Assembly (NCBI GenBank): GCA_964494015.1
Contig: CAZBQC010000001.1
Coordinates: 1-64,000 of the forward strand
Direction: 5' to 3'
From: CAZBQC01 sp964494015
GTDB lineage: Bacteria > Bacillota_I > Bacilli_A > RF39 > UBA660
DNA length: 64,000 nucleotides
This document shows, in pieces, positions 9,778-18,876 of this stretch; positions within the stretch are counted from its first letter, which is position 1, and every line of letters begins with the position of its first letter. A model generated the notes under the pieces. That model was not told the origin of the DNA. It did no database searches and saw nothing but the letters and a program-made list of their open reading frames with translations. Both the position numbers and the translations under genes were made by a program.

Positions 9778-10725
9778 ATGAACAGAAAAATTATTTTTTC
9801 ATTAATCTTGTTTATTGGAGTATTCTTTGTGTTTGGTGTAGAAGTTAAAGCTGCTGATGAATATAGCTGTACATATTATAAATATAATGGTGGGGATGAA
9901 TCTGGAAATATAGTATATCGAGATGATAAAGAATTAACTATTGTAAACTATAATCAAGCGGATTTAGGAGTTTACTTTAACGGTATAAAAATCTTTGGAA
10001 ATCAAATCGCTAGTGGTCCCTTAAGAGGTGGAGAAGTAGCATCTTCAAAAAACGAAAACATTACATTTGCTGCTGATACTCTCGTCGTCTCGAGAGTAGC
10101 TAATAAGATAGATTTTCACGATGATGTTATTAATTTTGGATATTGTCCAAAGTATGTTGGATTTTATATTGTATATTTTCCTTTTGATACCGCGTATATT
10201 TATTTTCATATTGCTGGCAGCTCTATACCTGCTCATACTCCACCTGCTGCTAACGGTGTTTGGCTTTCTGTTATGAATTCGGGAGAGAAGTTGATTTCTG
10301 GAACCGATAATAAATCCGATCAAAATGAGAATTATTATGGGTTATACATTTCTGATGCAGCCATTAAAGAGCAGAATCCCGATTTTGTGTCTAAAACAAA
10401 AGGTATAGTTTTGGAATATTCTGGTATTATTGGAACTCCAGTTGAAAATACTTGTGAAGGTATTTTAGGACAAGAGTTTATCAATTGGTTAGTTGATTAT
10501 ATATTTAATCCTTTGAAAATAATTTCTCCAATATTACTTTTAATCTTTACGACCTTAGATTTTGCTAAAACAGTATTTGGAGAAGATCAAGAAGCTCTTA
10601 AAAAGGCTCAATCTAATTTTATAAAAAGAACTATTGCTGTTGTTTTATTGTTTTTGCTTGCATATATCTTGGATCTTGTTTTTACAATAGTTACCAACGG
10701 AAGAATTGATGTCTGTATCAAATAA
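9778..10725 (+). CDS. VirB2/TrbC-like protein with extracellular domain, copy 2
   Basis: This 315-residue paralogue of the upstream gene has an almost identical signal-peptide region and the same C-terminal plan (ENTCEGILG, helix, acidic/charged loop, helix, GRI-D-C tail). The C-terminal membrane module is well conserved between the two. The ectodomains (about residues 27-215) have diverged and share few residues besides cysteines. That pattern suggests the membrane part is held by the secretion machine while the outside part varies. A ribosome site (AGGGGACT) precedes the ATG. The VirB6-like gene follows after 27 bp. Confidence 0.6.
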   Translation: MNRKIIFSLILFIGVFFVFGVEVKAADEYSCTYYKYNGGDESGNIVYRDDKELTIVNYNQADLGVYFNGIKIFGNQIASGPLRGGEVASSKNENITFAADTLVVSRVANKIDFHDDVINFGYCPKYVGFYIVYFPFDTAYIYFHIAGSSIPAHTPPAANGVWLSVMNSGEKLISGTDNKSDQNENYYGLYISDAAIKEQNPDFVSKTKGIVLEYSGIIGTPVENTCEGILGQEFINWLVDYIFNPLKIISPILLLIFTTLDFAKTVFGEDQEALKKAQSNFIKRTIAVVLLFLLAYILDLVFTIVTNGRIDVCIK

Positions 10726-10752
10726 AGTTTATTTCAGTTAAGGAGGTAATTC

Positions 10753-13044
10753 ATGTTTGTATTTATATTGGCTGGAGATAGTATAGAAAACTGGATTCGT
10801 CAAATCTTTGTTAGTATTGATGTGGGAATTTTTTGGCTATTTGAACAGGTGTTAGCAAATGTTTTTGTTGTAGCTGGAGTAACTATTTTTAATGAAAAAA
10901 TTATTAATGAAGTGCTAAATAGAATTTATATAATTATAGGATTATATATTACATTTAAATTAGCTTTTTCGATTATCACTTATATTGTTTCTCCTGATAA
11001 AATGTCTGATCAGGAACAGGGGTTTGGTAAAATTATTACTAGAGTAATTATCGCTTTATCACTTTTAGTTTTAGTTCCCTCTATTTTTGATTATGCTCGG
11101 AAAGCTCAATTTTATATTCTTCCAGTAATTCCTAGAATTATCTTGGGAATATCTTTTAACGCTGATGATCCTTCAAATGAAACGAATGAGATCAGTGAAT
11201 CTACTATTAAACAAATTGCCCAAGCGATGTCATTAAATACTTATTTATCTGTTTTTAATTATAACACAAACTGTAATGATGCACATAATACGATTGCAGG
11301 TACTCCTGAAGCAACGGATCCAAACCAATTTTTAGTTGGCAAAATGAGTCATATTTATGGAGCAGTCAATATTATGTGTGGTACTACTGAGGACGAATAT
11401 AAATTTCAATACACCACATTTGTTGGTTTGGTTTTAGGATGCTTTTTAACTTATATGATGTTGGGGATATCCATTGATGTGGCTATTCGAGCAATTAAGC
11501 TTGGTTTATTAGAGTTATTAGCTCCGATACCGATTATGAGTTATATTGACCCAAAGTCTTCTAAAGATGGGGCATTTAGTAACTGGGTCAAATACTCGAT
11601 ATCAACCTATGTTGATTTGTTTGCCAGAATAAGTATTATATATTTAGTTATCTTTTTCTTTGATCAATTATTCCAAGGGAATGTTCTAGGTGAATATGGT
11701 GCTCTTGTTTATATATCAATTATTGTTGGAATCTTTTTCTTTATGAAACAGTTTCCTAAGTTTATCAAAGATATCCTTGGATTAAAAGGTGAAGGACACA
11801 TGTTTAGGGATGTTCTTACAGGGCGTGGCACTTTTGGATTGGCTACTGGTACAATTGGAGGGGCTTACAAAGCTAAAAAAGAAGGTGGGTCAGCATTCCT
11901 TGGAGCTATAGGTGGTTTAGGGGGATCTACAAAAAAGTTTCTTAGTAATGCTGTGAAGGATGAAAGAGGGGGTACAGTTAGACCTGGTGCTAAAGCTGGA
12001 GAAGAAGTAGCTAAAGTTAATACCGGTTTTCGTGGAAGAATGAATAGGGCGGCTGGTGGAGCAAGAGCTAATAGATTAGGATATACACAATCACGAGTTG
12101 ACGACTTGAGATCAGCTACGGAAAAGGCTAAATTGTTAGCAGATCAAGCTGGAAAAGAGTATAGTGCTGCTGTAACCTCTCGTAGACCTGCTTCCGAAGT
12201 TGATGCGGCACAAGCAAAGTATGATACGGCAAGGGAAGGTTATGAAAATATTAATAAACGATATACACAGTTTAAGGGTGCCCGAGATAGTATGGTAAAA
12301 GAAATGCCGGCTGGAGAACAAATTGAAGCCGACAAAAAAGTAGCTCGGGGAAGATTAAAAACTGAGTATAAAGAGAACTTGGGTGCTGCTAGAAGTGAAA
12401 GAAAAGAAGTGGCTAGGGAAGCAAAAGAAGCTAGAATAGGTCTAAGAGAGAGTTATGAAAGTGAAGTGGAACCAGTTTTAAAAAGAAGAACAAAAACTGG
12501 TACTAGTGTAAAAAAAATTAATGACGCTATTAGAGATGAAAATGTAAAACTAAGCAGAATACAAAGTGATATAGCTGATAGTCAAGGACTTCTTGATGAG
12601 TTAGAAGTCGATGGAGATCCTGCCGATGCTTCCAAAATTACTGAGTTAAGAGCTCACATTAGTGAAAAAGAATTAGAAAAATCAGATATAGAAAACGAAA
12701 TAAAATTAAAACAAGAGGAGTTGCCAAGTGCAGAAAGAAAGTTTAAAAGAGCTAATCAAGATGTAAATAGAATAGAGGGGAAATATAGCGCATCTAAAAG
12801 AGGAATTAACGCTGCTGCTGCTGGAAATATAGGAGTAGCTAAGCAAAATATTAGTGATTTAAAAGATGCTTATAGTAATGCTAAGGAATCAATTGATTCT
12901 GGTACTTATCTATTTAGTTCTTCGTCAACATCAAGTCCAGCACCAGCACCAAGTCCTGCATCAGCGCCAACAACTCCTGAGCCTTCTGCTGAAACTTCTC
13001 GATTGGATACTGTTCGACCTGGTGATGACGATGATGTCATGTGA
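10753..13044 (+). CDS. VirB6/TrbL-like membrane protein with long cytoplasmic coiled-coil tail
   Basis: The first 340 or so residues of this 763-residue protein hold several transmembrane segments, as in the VirB6/TrbL inner-membrane channel proteins of type IV secretion systems. After a Gly-rich region, residues about 440-710 are highly charged and predicted coiled coil. The last 40 residues are Ser/Pro/Ala-rich and end in an acidic cluster (GDDDDVM). The ATG has a strong AAGGAGGT site. Position between VirB2-like and PrgI-like genes fits a VirB6 role. A low-complexity frame inside its 3' end is a shadow. Confidence 0.75.
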   Translation: MFVFILAGDSIENWIRQIFVSIDVGIFWLFEQVLANVFVVAGVTIFNEKIINEVLNRIYIIIGLYITFKLAFSIITYIVSPDKMSDQEQGFGKIITRVIIALSLLVLVPSIFDYARKAQFYILPVIPRIILGISFNADDPSNETNEISESTIKQIAQAMSLNTYLSVFNYNTNCNDAHNTIAGTPEATDPNQFLVGKMSHIYGAVNIMCGTTEDEYKFQYTTFVGLVLGCFLTYMMLGISIDVAIRAIKLGLLELLAPIPIMSYIDPKSSKDGAFSNWVKYSISTYVDLFARISIIYLVIFFFDQLFQGNVLGEYGALVYISIIVGIFFFMKQFPKFIKDILGLKGEGHMFRDVLTGRGTFGLATGTIGGAYKAKKEGGSAFLGAIGGLGGSTKKFLSNAVKDERGGTVRPGAKAGEEVAKVNTGFRGRMNRAAGGARANRLGYTQSRVDDLRSATEKAKLLADQAGKEYSAAVTSRRPASEVDAAQAKYDTAREGYENINKRYTQFKGARDSMVKEMPAGEQIEADKKVARGRLKTEYKENLGAARSERKEVAREAKEARIGLRESYESEVEPVLKRRTKTGTSVKKINDAIRDENVKLSRIQSDIADSQGLLDELEVDGDPADASKITELRAHISEKELEKSDIENEIKLKQEELPSAERKFKRANQDVNRIEGKYSASKRGINAAAAGNIGVAKQNISDLKDAYSNAKESIDSGTYLFSSSSTSSPAPAPSPASAPTTPEPSAETSRLDTVRPGDDDDVM

Positions 13045-13081
13045 TTTTGGTATTATGAAAATTAAAGGAGTGTGATACTTA

Positions 13082-13396
13082 ATGAATAACTATTTAATTC
13101 CAGCTAACAGCAAAAAAGGTCAATTAATTTTTGGTATCTTCAAAGGTGATGATTTGATTATTTTTGGTGTTGGTGTTGGAGCGACATTACTAGCCTTGAT
13201 AATTTTTCCTACTACCGATATAGTGACTGGAATACTTTGTCTATTACCGGCATTGGTAGCGGCACTTTTAGTATTTCCAGTTGCTAACTATCATAATGTT
13301 CGGACGGTTATCAAGGAAGTAATAAAATTTTACAGTGAGTCAAGAAGATATATATGGAAAGGTTGGTGTTCTTCATATGAGCCAAAAAAGAAGTAA
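13082..13396 (+). CDS. PrgI/VirB3-like small membrane protein
   Basis: This 104-residue protein has two closely spaced transmembrane helices (about residues 24-45 and 50-72) followed by a basic amphipathic tail, the plan of PrgI-family proteins encoded next to VirB4 ATPases in Gram-positive type IV systems. The start has an AAAGGAGTG site. Its 3' end overlaps the next gene by 20 bp, which implies translational coupling. Confidence 0.7.
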   Translation: MNNYLIPANSKKGQLIFGIFKGDDLIIFGVGVGATLLALIIFPTTDIVTGILCLLPALVAALLVFPVANYHNVRTVIKEVIKFYSESRRYIWKGWCSSYEPKKK

Positions 13397-13928
13397 TTCT
13401 AGGTATACCGAAGATTGGATTCCAATCAAAGGTATTAGTGATGGTTCGATTTTACTACCTAATAATTATCGAGTTACAGGTGTCAAAATCACTCCTCGAA
13501 ATATCTTTATTATGGATGATTTGGAGCAAGAAAATGTTATGACGGCTCTAAAGAATTTCTATAATATGCTTAATTTTGAATTTTGGCTTATTGTGGCAGA
13601 TCGTCCAGTTGACATATCGGTCTATTTATCCCAGTTGCAACTTTTATACAACGATGCCTCTAATCAAGCCATTCGTAAATTAATTAATCAGGATATTAAT
13701 AAAGCTAATATGTTTATTAATAATAATGTTGTCGATACGGAATATTACTTATTATTTAGAGATAAAGATCCGGAGATTATTCAGAAGAAAGTTCGTTTGT
13801 TAATTAATGGGCTTGGAAGTTGTGGGCTTAATGCCAGTAAGACAACTGATGATGATCTGAGAATAATTCTAGATAATTTCTTAAATGGTGGGGTTAGGAC
13901 AGAATTTGGAACGGTGGTGCCACTATGA
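13377..13928 (+). CDS. VirB4 N-terminal-domain-like protein (split VirB4)
   Basis: This is a soluble protein of 183 residues. ATG 13377 with an AAAGGTTGGTG site is preferred over an in-frame GTG at 13335. It resembles the N-terminal, non-ATPase domain of VirB4/TraC-type proteins. It has no Walker motifs and ends with an ATGA overlap into the VirB4 ATPase gene. In most systems this domain is part of one VirB4 polypeptide, so here the protein appears to be made as two coupled chains. The assignment rests mainly on position and general character. Confidence 0.5.
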   Translation: MSQKRSNSRYTEDWIPIKGISDGSILLPNNYRVTGVKITPRNIFIMDDLEQENVMTALKNFYNMLNFEFWLIVADRPVDISVYLSQLQLLYNDASNQAIRKLINQDINKANMFINNNVVDTEYYLLFRDKDPEIIQKKVRLLINGLGSCGLNASKTTDDDLRIILDNFLNGGVRTEFGTVVPL

Positions 13929-15709
13929 GTTTAAAATCAGAAATAGCTCCTAAAGGATTAGAATGGATGCCTAGTGAGTTTAGAATTAGTGATAAGTATG
14001 CCACTTTTTTAACAGTTGTATCTTATCCTAAATTCATTAATCCTGGTTATCTATCAAATCTTACTAGTACACCAGGAATTAAGATTGTTATTAAACATAT
14101 ACCTGTACCTTTTTCAACGATTCAAAAGATGCTTAATAAACAAATTGCTGATTTAAGGGTTCGCTATAACGAAGAAAAAGACAGGACGATGCAGGAGAGA
14201 ATTAGACTTGATGCTGAAAGTTTGGAATACTTTGTAACGATGTTAGCTTCGAGTCAGTCTTTAATCTTTGATTTTCAATTACATATTATGGTTACGGCTG
14301 ATACTAAAGATGAATTAGAATTAAAGAAAACCAATGTTAAGAATTACTTAGATGCTATGGAGTTGCGTGCTGTAACTCTTCGTTTTCAGCAAGAAACAAT
14401 TTTTAAATCGGTTTTACCGATTTTCCCAAAACAGGCTATTGAAGAACGTATCGGAACTCCTATTCCTTCAGTGACTGTCGCAGCCATGTATCCGTTTATT
14501 TTTGATAGCATTAAGGATCCTGGTTTATCAATTCTTTTTGGAGTAGACTTTTCTGGTGGTGTTATTCTCTTTAATCAGTTTTTATTTAAGATTCGTAAAG
14601 AGACCAATCGAAATAATGCCAATATGGTTATTTTAGGTACTTCAGGTAGTGGTAAATCTACTGCTGCTAAACTTTTATTGCGTGGTCATATTCGAAATGG
14701 TTGTCAAATTGTAGCGATCGACCCCGAAAATGAACTTGAAGAAATGACGACGCTTTATGGTGGAGATGTAGTCGATATTGGCAAAGGTGGAGAGTTTGGA
14801 ATGGTTAATCCTCTTCAAGCCATTATGGATGCCGATGAAGAAGAAGTGGCCAGTGGTCTTGGATATACTGTTTTAACTAGAACCTTACAATTTTTGAAAG
14901 CCTTTATGCGTTATTATTCACCGGATATTCAGGATGATGTTTTAACTCTTTTCAGTGAAGTTGTTCAAGATACTTATCAGAGATTTGAAATAAATTTTGA
15001 TACTGATTTTTCAGATTATGAACCGGAAGATTTTCCAACTTTCAGCGATGTTTATGCTACCATTAAGGGAAGATTGACGTCGATGACCGATGCGACTCAT
15101 GAACGAGATGTCATGGAACGACTTGAATTAAAAGTACGTCCATTTACTAAAGAATTAAGATATTACTTTGATGGACCGACAACTATACCATCGGATTCAG
15201 ACTTTATTGTCTTCAATATTAAAGAGATAATGAATGCTGATACTAATATTAGAAATGCTTTATTCTTTAATATTTTAAAATATGCTTGGGGACTTTGCTT
15301 AGATCAGTCAGTTGATACAGTGTTAATGGTTGATGAAGCCCATGTCCTATTAAGTGGCAACAATATTTTAGGAGCCGACTTTTTAGGTCAGGTTCAAAGA
15401 CGTGCCAGAAAGTATAACACGGGAACGATTATTATTACACAACAACCTAGTGATTTCTCTGATCCTAATATTATCACTCAAGGTAAGGCTATTTTTGATA
15501 ATGCCGCCTATTATTTAGTCATGGGACTAAAGAAACAGGCAGTTGAAGATTTGTCATTGCTTATTGACTTAAACGATAATGAGAGAGAGAGTATTAAGAG
15601 ATATTCACAAGGACAAGCCCTGTTTGTCTGTGGTAACCGTAGGATGCAAATAGATGTTGTCGTTACTCAAGAAGAATTAGAATCATTCGGTAGTGGCGGA
15701 GGATTATAA
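13925..15709 (+). CDS. virB4: VirB4-family conjugation/secretion ATPase
   Basis: This 594-residue AAA+ motor of the type IV secretion channel has Walker A LGTSGSGKST (about residues 238-247), Walker B VLMVDEAHVLL (about 464-474), and the VirB4 signatures IDPENE and QQPSDF. It is shorter than many VirB4 proteins (about 800) because the N-terminal domain appears to be supplied by the preceding overlapping gene. It starts by an ATGA overlap and would act at the cytoplasmic face of the membrane with the VirB6-, PrgI- and VirD4-like products. Confidence 0.9.
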   Translation: MSLKSEIAPKGLEWMPSEFRISDKYATFLTVVSYPKFINPGYLSNLTSTPGIKIVIKHIPVPFSTIQKMLNKQIADLRVRYNEEKDRTMQERIRLDAESLEYFVTMLASSQSLIFDFQLHIMVTADTKDELELKKTNVKNYLDAMELRAVTLRFQQETIFKSVLPIFPKQAIEERIGTPIPSVTVAAMYPFIFDSIKDPGLSILFGVDFSGGVILFNQFLFKIRKETNRNNANMVILGTSGSGKSTAAKLLLRGHIRNGCQIVAIDPENELEEMTTLYGGDVVDIGKGGEFGMVNPLQAIMDADEEEVASGLGYTVLTRTLQFLKAFMRYYSPDIQDDVLTLFSEVVQDTYQRFEINFDTDFSDYEPEDFPTFSDVYATIKGRLTSMTDATHERDVMERLELKVRPFTKELRYYFDGPTTIPSDSDFIVFNIKEIMNADTNIRNALFFNILKYAWGLCLDQSVDTVLMVDEAHVLLSGNNILGADFLGQVQRRARKYNTGTIIITQQPSDFSDPNIITQGKAIFDNAAYYLVMGLKKQAVEDLSLLIDLNDNERESIKRYSQGQALFVCGNRRMQIDVVVTQEELESFGSGGGL

Positions 15710-15738
15710 AAACAATTAATAGTAGGAGGTGACTTGGA

Positions 15739-18117
15739 ATGGATTTATCTGCACAAAGGAAAAAATTACTAGATCGTAACAATCTAGTAAAAAATCAAAG
15801 AAAAAATATTAGTAATAGTAATTCTAATTCTAATTTTAATTCTAATGAACAAGACACCTCTAATCCGCTTGCCAATCGTAAACCTCATCCTAATAAATCA
15901 CTTTTTGGTCGATCAGATGGGGTTGATAAAAATCAAGACTCAAGTGATGAAACAAAAGATTCTAGTGAACCAGCAAGTACTGCTGGTAATAGCAATGCTG
16001 ATACTAGTGATGAGTCAACTGATCTTTTAGGTGGTCTTAACAATCAGGTTTCAGGTAAGATTAAGGGGACTTTGGTTACTAAAGCGTTAGCAGTCGCTAG
16101 TCCTTTCCTTTTTGTAGGCATTTTCGTTGTCATTATTATCATTATTGTTATTATTGAGTTAAAAAAATATTTACCATTTTTAAGTTATGGTGCTAATACC
16201 ACTATTAGTGTTAATGCTAATAATACATCTTATAACTCTGTTACTCATACGACTTCTGAAACTGATCCATTAAGAGCAAAAGAAGATCTCTTTAATCAAA
16301 AATTGGATGAAGTTTGGAATGTTTTCAACGACAAAGCCAATGTAAGTATCGATATTGATTATATTATCGGAGCTTTGTTTTATGACAAGATTGATCTCCA
16401 ATTTTTAGAGTCGGAAGATTTGACGACTGAAGAAGTGACCGGTACTTATAAGAATGGTCTTGAAAAGATTTACATTTTGGCTCAGTATCAAGTTACTACT
16501 CACATCTATGAAAATAATGATAGTGGTGAATCTTCAGTTGATCCTACTGAAAAAAGAGAAGTAGCTAAAAATGATGCATCTGATACTGCTGAGACCTGGT
16601 ATAAAGAAATTTTTAATGGTACTTGGAATTATGAAGAAGCTAATTTTCAAACCCATTATGGAGAATTTGAAAATTTAGATACAGTTTATACCGTCGATGT
16701 TTCTAAGAAAGGGGTTTTTTATTGGAATTTAGTTGATGGGGATTTTATTACTACTTATTATGCCAATCAATTTACTTCTGATATGACCGATGCTCAAAGA
16801 GAGGCTAAAAAAATTATTATTGCCGATAGAATATATCAGTTTGTTGAAGACTTTAAAAAAGTTAAAAATAAAAATTATGGATATTTAACTGATGGATTAA
16901 AGGTTAATTTATATACCTGTGACTATAATGAAACACTTTATTTCCTTGGTGGTAACGGGTATAGTGTTTCTACTCTCGCCAATGAAGGAACAAGTTATCC
17001 GACTTACACTAATTTTAAAAATTATGTTAAGGGTGCTATTTATGGAGAAATACCGTCTAGTATGAATGAAAATACTAAGGAGTCGGTTAAAGCGTTTATT
17101 ATTGCTTTTAGTAGCTATGCTTTAGCTAGATCTAGTTACAGTAGTGGTGCTACTGAAATTGATGTCCATGTGGGAAATTGTTGGCAATTATCGTGTGATC
17201 CTTTATTAGGATGCCAATATTGCAATAGTAAAATTGGAAAATACGGTACGAATATAACTGGTGTAGATTCAACCTGTCCACATGGTAGGATTTGGTCGCC
17301 AAGAGAACCACTTGACGAGGCAACTAATGCTTGGTTCGATTCAGTTGTCGATGAAGTTTTCGGTACAGTTATGATGAATGCTTCAGGAAATTTCTTTCGT
17401 GCTGGTCATTATGATAAAAAATCCAACCCAAATTGTGGAGCTAATTGCATGGGGCAGGCTGATGCTGTTAAGGATGCTGCAAATGGCATGACTTATGAGC
17501 AAATTTTAGCTAAGTATTATTCTGGCTATGAGCTTGTCAATATTAAAGAAGATTTGTATATCCAAAATGCTAATTATGGTAATGGTGGTGTCGTTCTCAA
17601 CCAGCTTTTTCATTATCATCAGGGAGATTATACAGAACGTAACTTTTGTGGTAGATCTGATGCTAGTATTGCTTCATCAGGTTGCGGTGTCGTAGCCGGT
17701 GCTATTGCGGTCTCGCTTTTAAAAAACCAGGCTGTTGATCCTAAAACAGTTATGGAGTTTGCTCATGCCAATAAAATGTGTGGTTATGGTATAAGTGGTA
17801 CAGATGCGGGAGTATATGAATTGCTGGCTAAGAAACATCAGTTAAATTATTCAGTGACCTACAAAGATAATGCTGTTGCTGTTGTCGATGCTTTAAAGAC
17901 TAGTAAAGCCGTGGTTGTTGCCCATATTCCAGCTGGTACCAGTGGAACTTATTCCAGCGGTTCTGGACACTATATCGTTTTTGTGGCCATCAATGCTAAT
18001 GGACAAGCTTTAGTCTGGGATCCAGGGTATCGAAATAATCCACAACGTGATAATGCATGGCATGATATGAATGAATTAGTCAAATATACCGATGCATACT
18101 ATATATTGTCGAGGTAA
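15739..18117 (+). CDS. Bifunctional cell-wall hydrolase: SpoIID-like domain plus C39-like cysteine peptidase (VirB1-like role)
   Basis: This 792-residue protein has a Ser/Asn-rich cytoplasmic N-terminus (about 1-114, with an SNSNSN repeat) and one transmembrane helix (about 117-140). An uncharacterised extracellular region precedes a SpoIID/LytB-type domain (about 395-610). That domain shows the family pattern NYVKGAIYGEIP with candidate catalytic Glu437, then AFIIAFSSYALARS and a late MGQADA...YEQILAKYYSGYEL segment. The C-terminal domain (about 620-792) resembles peptidase C39-like proteins, with Cys649 in SSGCGVV and His744 in GHYIVFV. SpoIID cleaves peptidoglycan glycan strands in sporulation; paired with a peptidase it could open the wall for the secretion channel. 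Gram-positive conjugation systems usually use an SLT or NlpC/P60 pair here. The start has AGGAGGTGAC. Confidence 0.75.
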   Translation: MDLSAQRKKLLDRNNLVKNQRKNISNSNSNSNFNSNEQDTSNPLANRKPHPNKSLFGRSDGVDKNQDSSDETKDSSEPASTAGNSNADTSDESTDLLGGLNNQVSGKIKGTLVTKALAVASPFLFVGIFVVIIIIIVIIELKKYLPFLSYGANTTISVNANNTSYNSVTHTTSETDPLRAKEDLFNQKLDEVWNVFNDKANVSIDIDYIIGALFYDKIDLQFLESEDLTTEEVTGTYKNGLEKIYILAQYQVTTHIYENNDSGESSVDPTEKREVAKNDASDTAETWYKEIFNGTWNYEEANFQTHYGEFENLDTVYTVDVSKKGVFYWNLVDGDFITTYYANQFTSDMTDAQREAKKIIIADRIYQFVEDFKKVKNKNYGYLTDGLKVNLYTCDYNETLYFLGGNGYSVSTLANEGTSYPTYTNFKNYVKGAIYGEIPSSMNENTKESVKAFIIAFSSYALARSSYSSGATEIDVHVGNCWQLSCDPLLGCQYCNSKIGKYGTNITGVDSTCPHGRIWSPREPLDEATNAWFDSVVDEVFGTVMMNASGNFFRAGHYDKKSNPNCGANCMGQADAVKDAANGMTYEQILAKYYSGYELVNIKEDLYIQNANYGNGGVVLNQLFHYHQGDYTERNFCGRSDASIASSGCGVVAGAIAVSLLKNQAVDPKTVMEFAHANKMCGYGISGTDAGVYELLAKKHQLNYSVTYKDNAVAVVDALKTSKAVVVAHIPAGTSGTYSSGSGHYIVFVAINANGQALVWDPGYRNNPQRDNAWHDMNELVKYTDAYYILSR

Positions 18118-18119
18118 AA

Positions 18120-18824
18120 ATGAAAAAATATAAATTATTGTTTTTAGTTATATTGGTAGTTATTTTAACTGGTTGTCAAAGTACGACTAGTATTATAATT
18201 AATAAAGATTTATCAGTTAGTGAAGAAACATGGATCACTCAGGATACTGAGTTTTGGAATAATTTCTATAAGACTAGTCCGGCTTCATTAATTAATGAAG
18301 CTTTAAGTGATGAAAAGAATAAAAAGTTCTTAATCGATAACAATTATACTTATCGTACTGAGATTAGTAATTCTTTCAAAGGAGTAATTTTAGAAAAAAA
18401 TTATTCATCACTGGAAGAATACTCTTCCAATTCAGCTTTAGCTAAAATACCTTTTGATAAGTTAATCTATCAACAAAATGGAAATATTATTTCAGTTAAA
18501 ACGGAAGGATTTAATTCATATCAAGACATAGTGGAAGATTTAGATGCCATTTTAGTCAAATATGCCAAAATAAGTGTTTCAGTTCCTTATATTGTAACAG
18601 AACATAATGCTGATAAAGTCGATAAGGTAAATAATGTTTTTACTTGGGAAATTGATAAAGAAACGACGGAAAAAAGTATTGTTTTAGAGTTTGATCAAAG
18701 TCGTTTGTTTATTAAACATCTTGATTTATATATATCTTTGGGAATAATTTTATTACTTTTAAGCATTCTTGGAGTGTGGTATTTAAAAATTCGAAAAAGT
18801 AATAAAATTAATAATAGAATTTAA
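18120..18824 (+). CDS. Lipoprotein with C-terminal transmembrane helix, secretion-locus associated
   Basis: A 234-residue protein starts two bases after the hydrolase gene. The signal peptide ends in a lipobox (LTGC, Cys19). An extracellular domain follows with a regular helix/strand pattern loosely resembling LppM/DUF3153-type lipoproteins. A second membrane helix (about 202-222) lies near a basic C-terminus, so the protein would be tethered at both ends. No catalytic motif is visible. Its place within the operon suggests an accessory of the secretion channel on the outer face of the membrane. Confidence 0.6.
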   Translation: MKKYKLLFLVILVVILTGCQSTTSIIINKDLSVSEETWITQDTEFWNNFYKTSPASLINEALSDEKNKKFLIDNNYTYRTEISNSFKGVILEKNYSSLEEYSSNSALAKIPFDKLIYQQNGNIISVKTEGFNSYQDIVEDLDAILVKYAKISVSVPYIVTEHNADKVDKVNNVFTWEIDKETTEKSIVLEFDQSRLFIKHLDLYISLGIILLLLSILGVWYLKIRKSNKINNRI

Positions 18825-18833
18825 AAGGTTTTG

Positions 18834-18842
18834 TGTTATAAT
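18834..18842 (+). promoter_or_regulatory. Extended -10 promoter of virD4-like gene
   Basis: TGTTATAAT (TG 18834-18835, TATAAT 18837-18842) lies 35 bp before the GTG start. The coupling protein can therefore be transcribed independently of the upstream operon. Confidence 0.55.
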
Positions 18843-18876
18843 ATTCCTAGTTAATGAGCTTTAGGAGGTATGAGTC

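Noticed and set aside
12866..13075. Plus-strand frame rich in Gln and His-Gln repeats
   Set aside because: Alternative frame of the Ser/Pro/Ala-rich tail of the VirB6-like gene.
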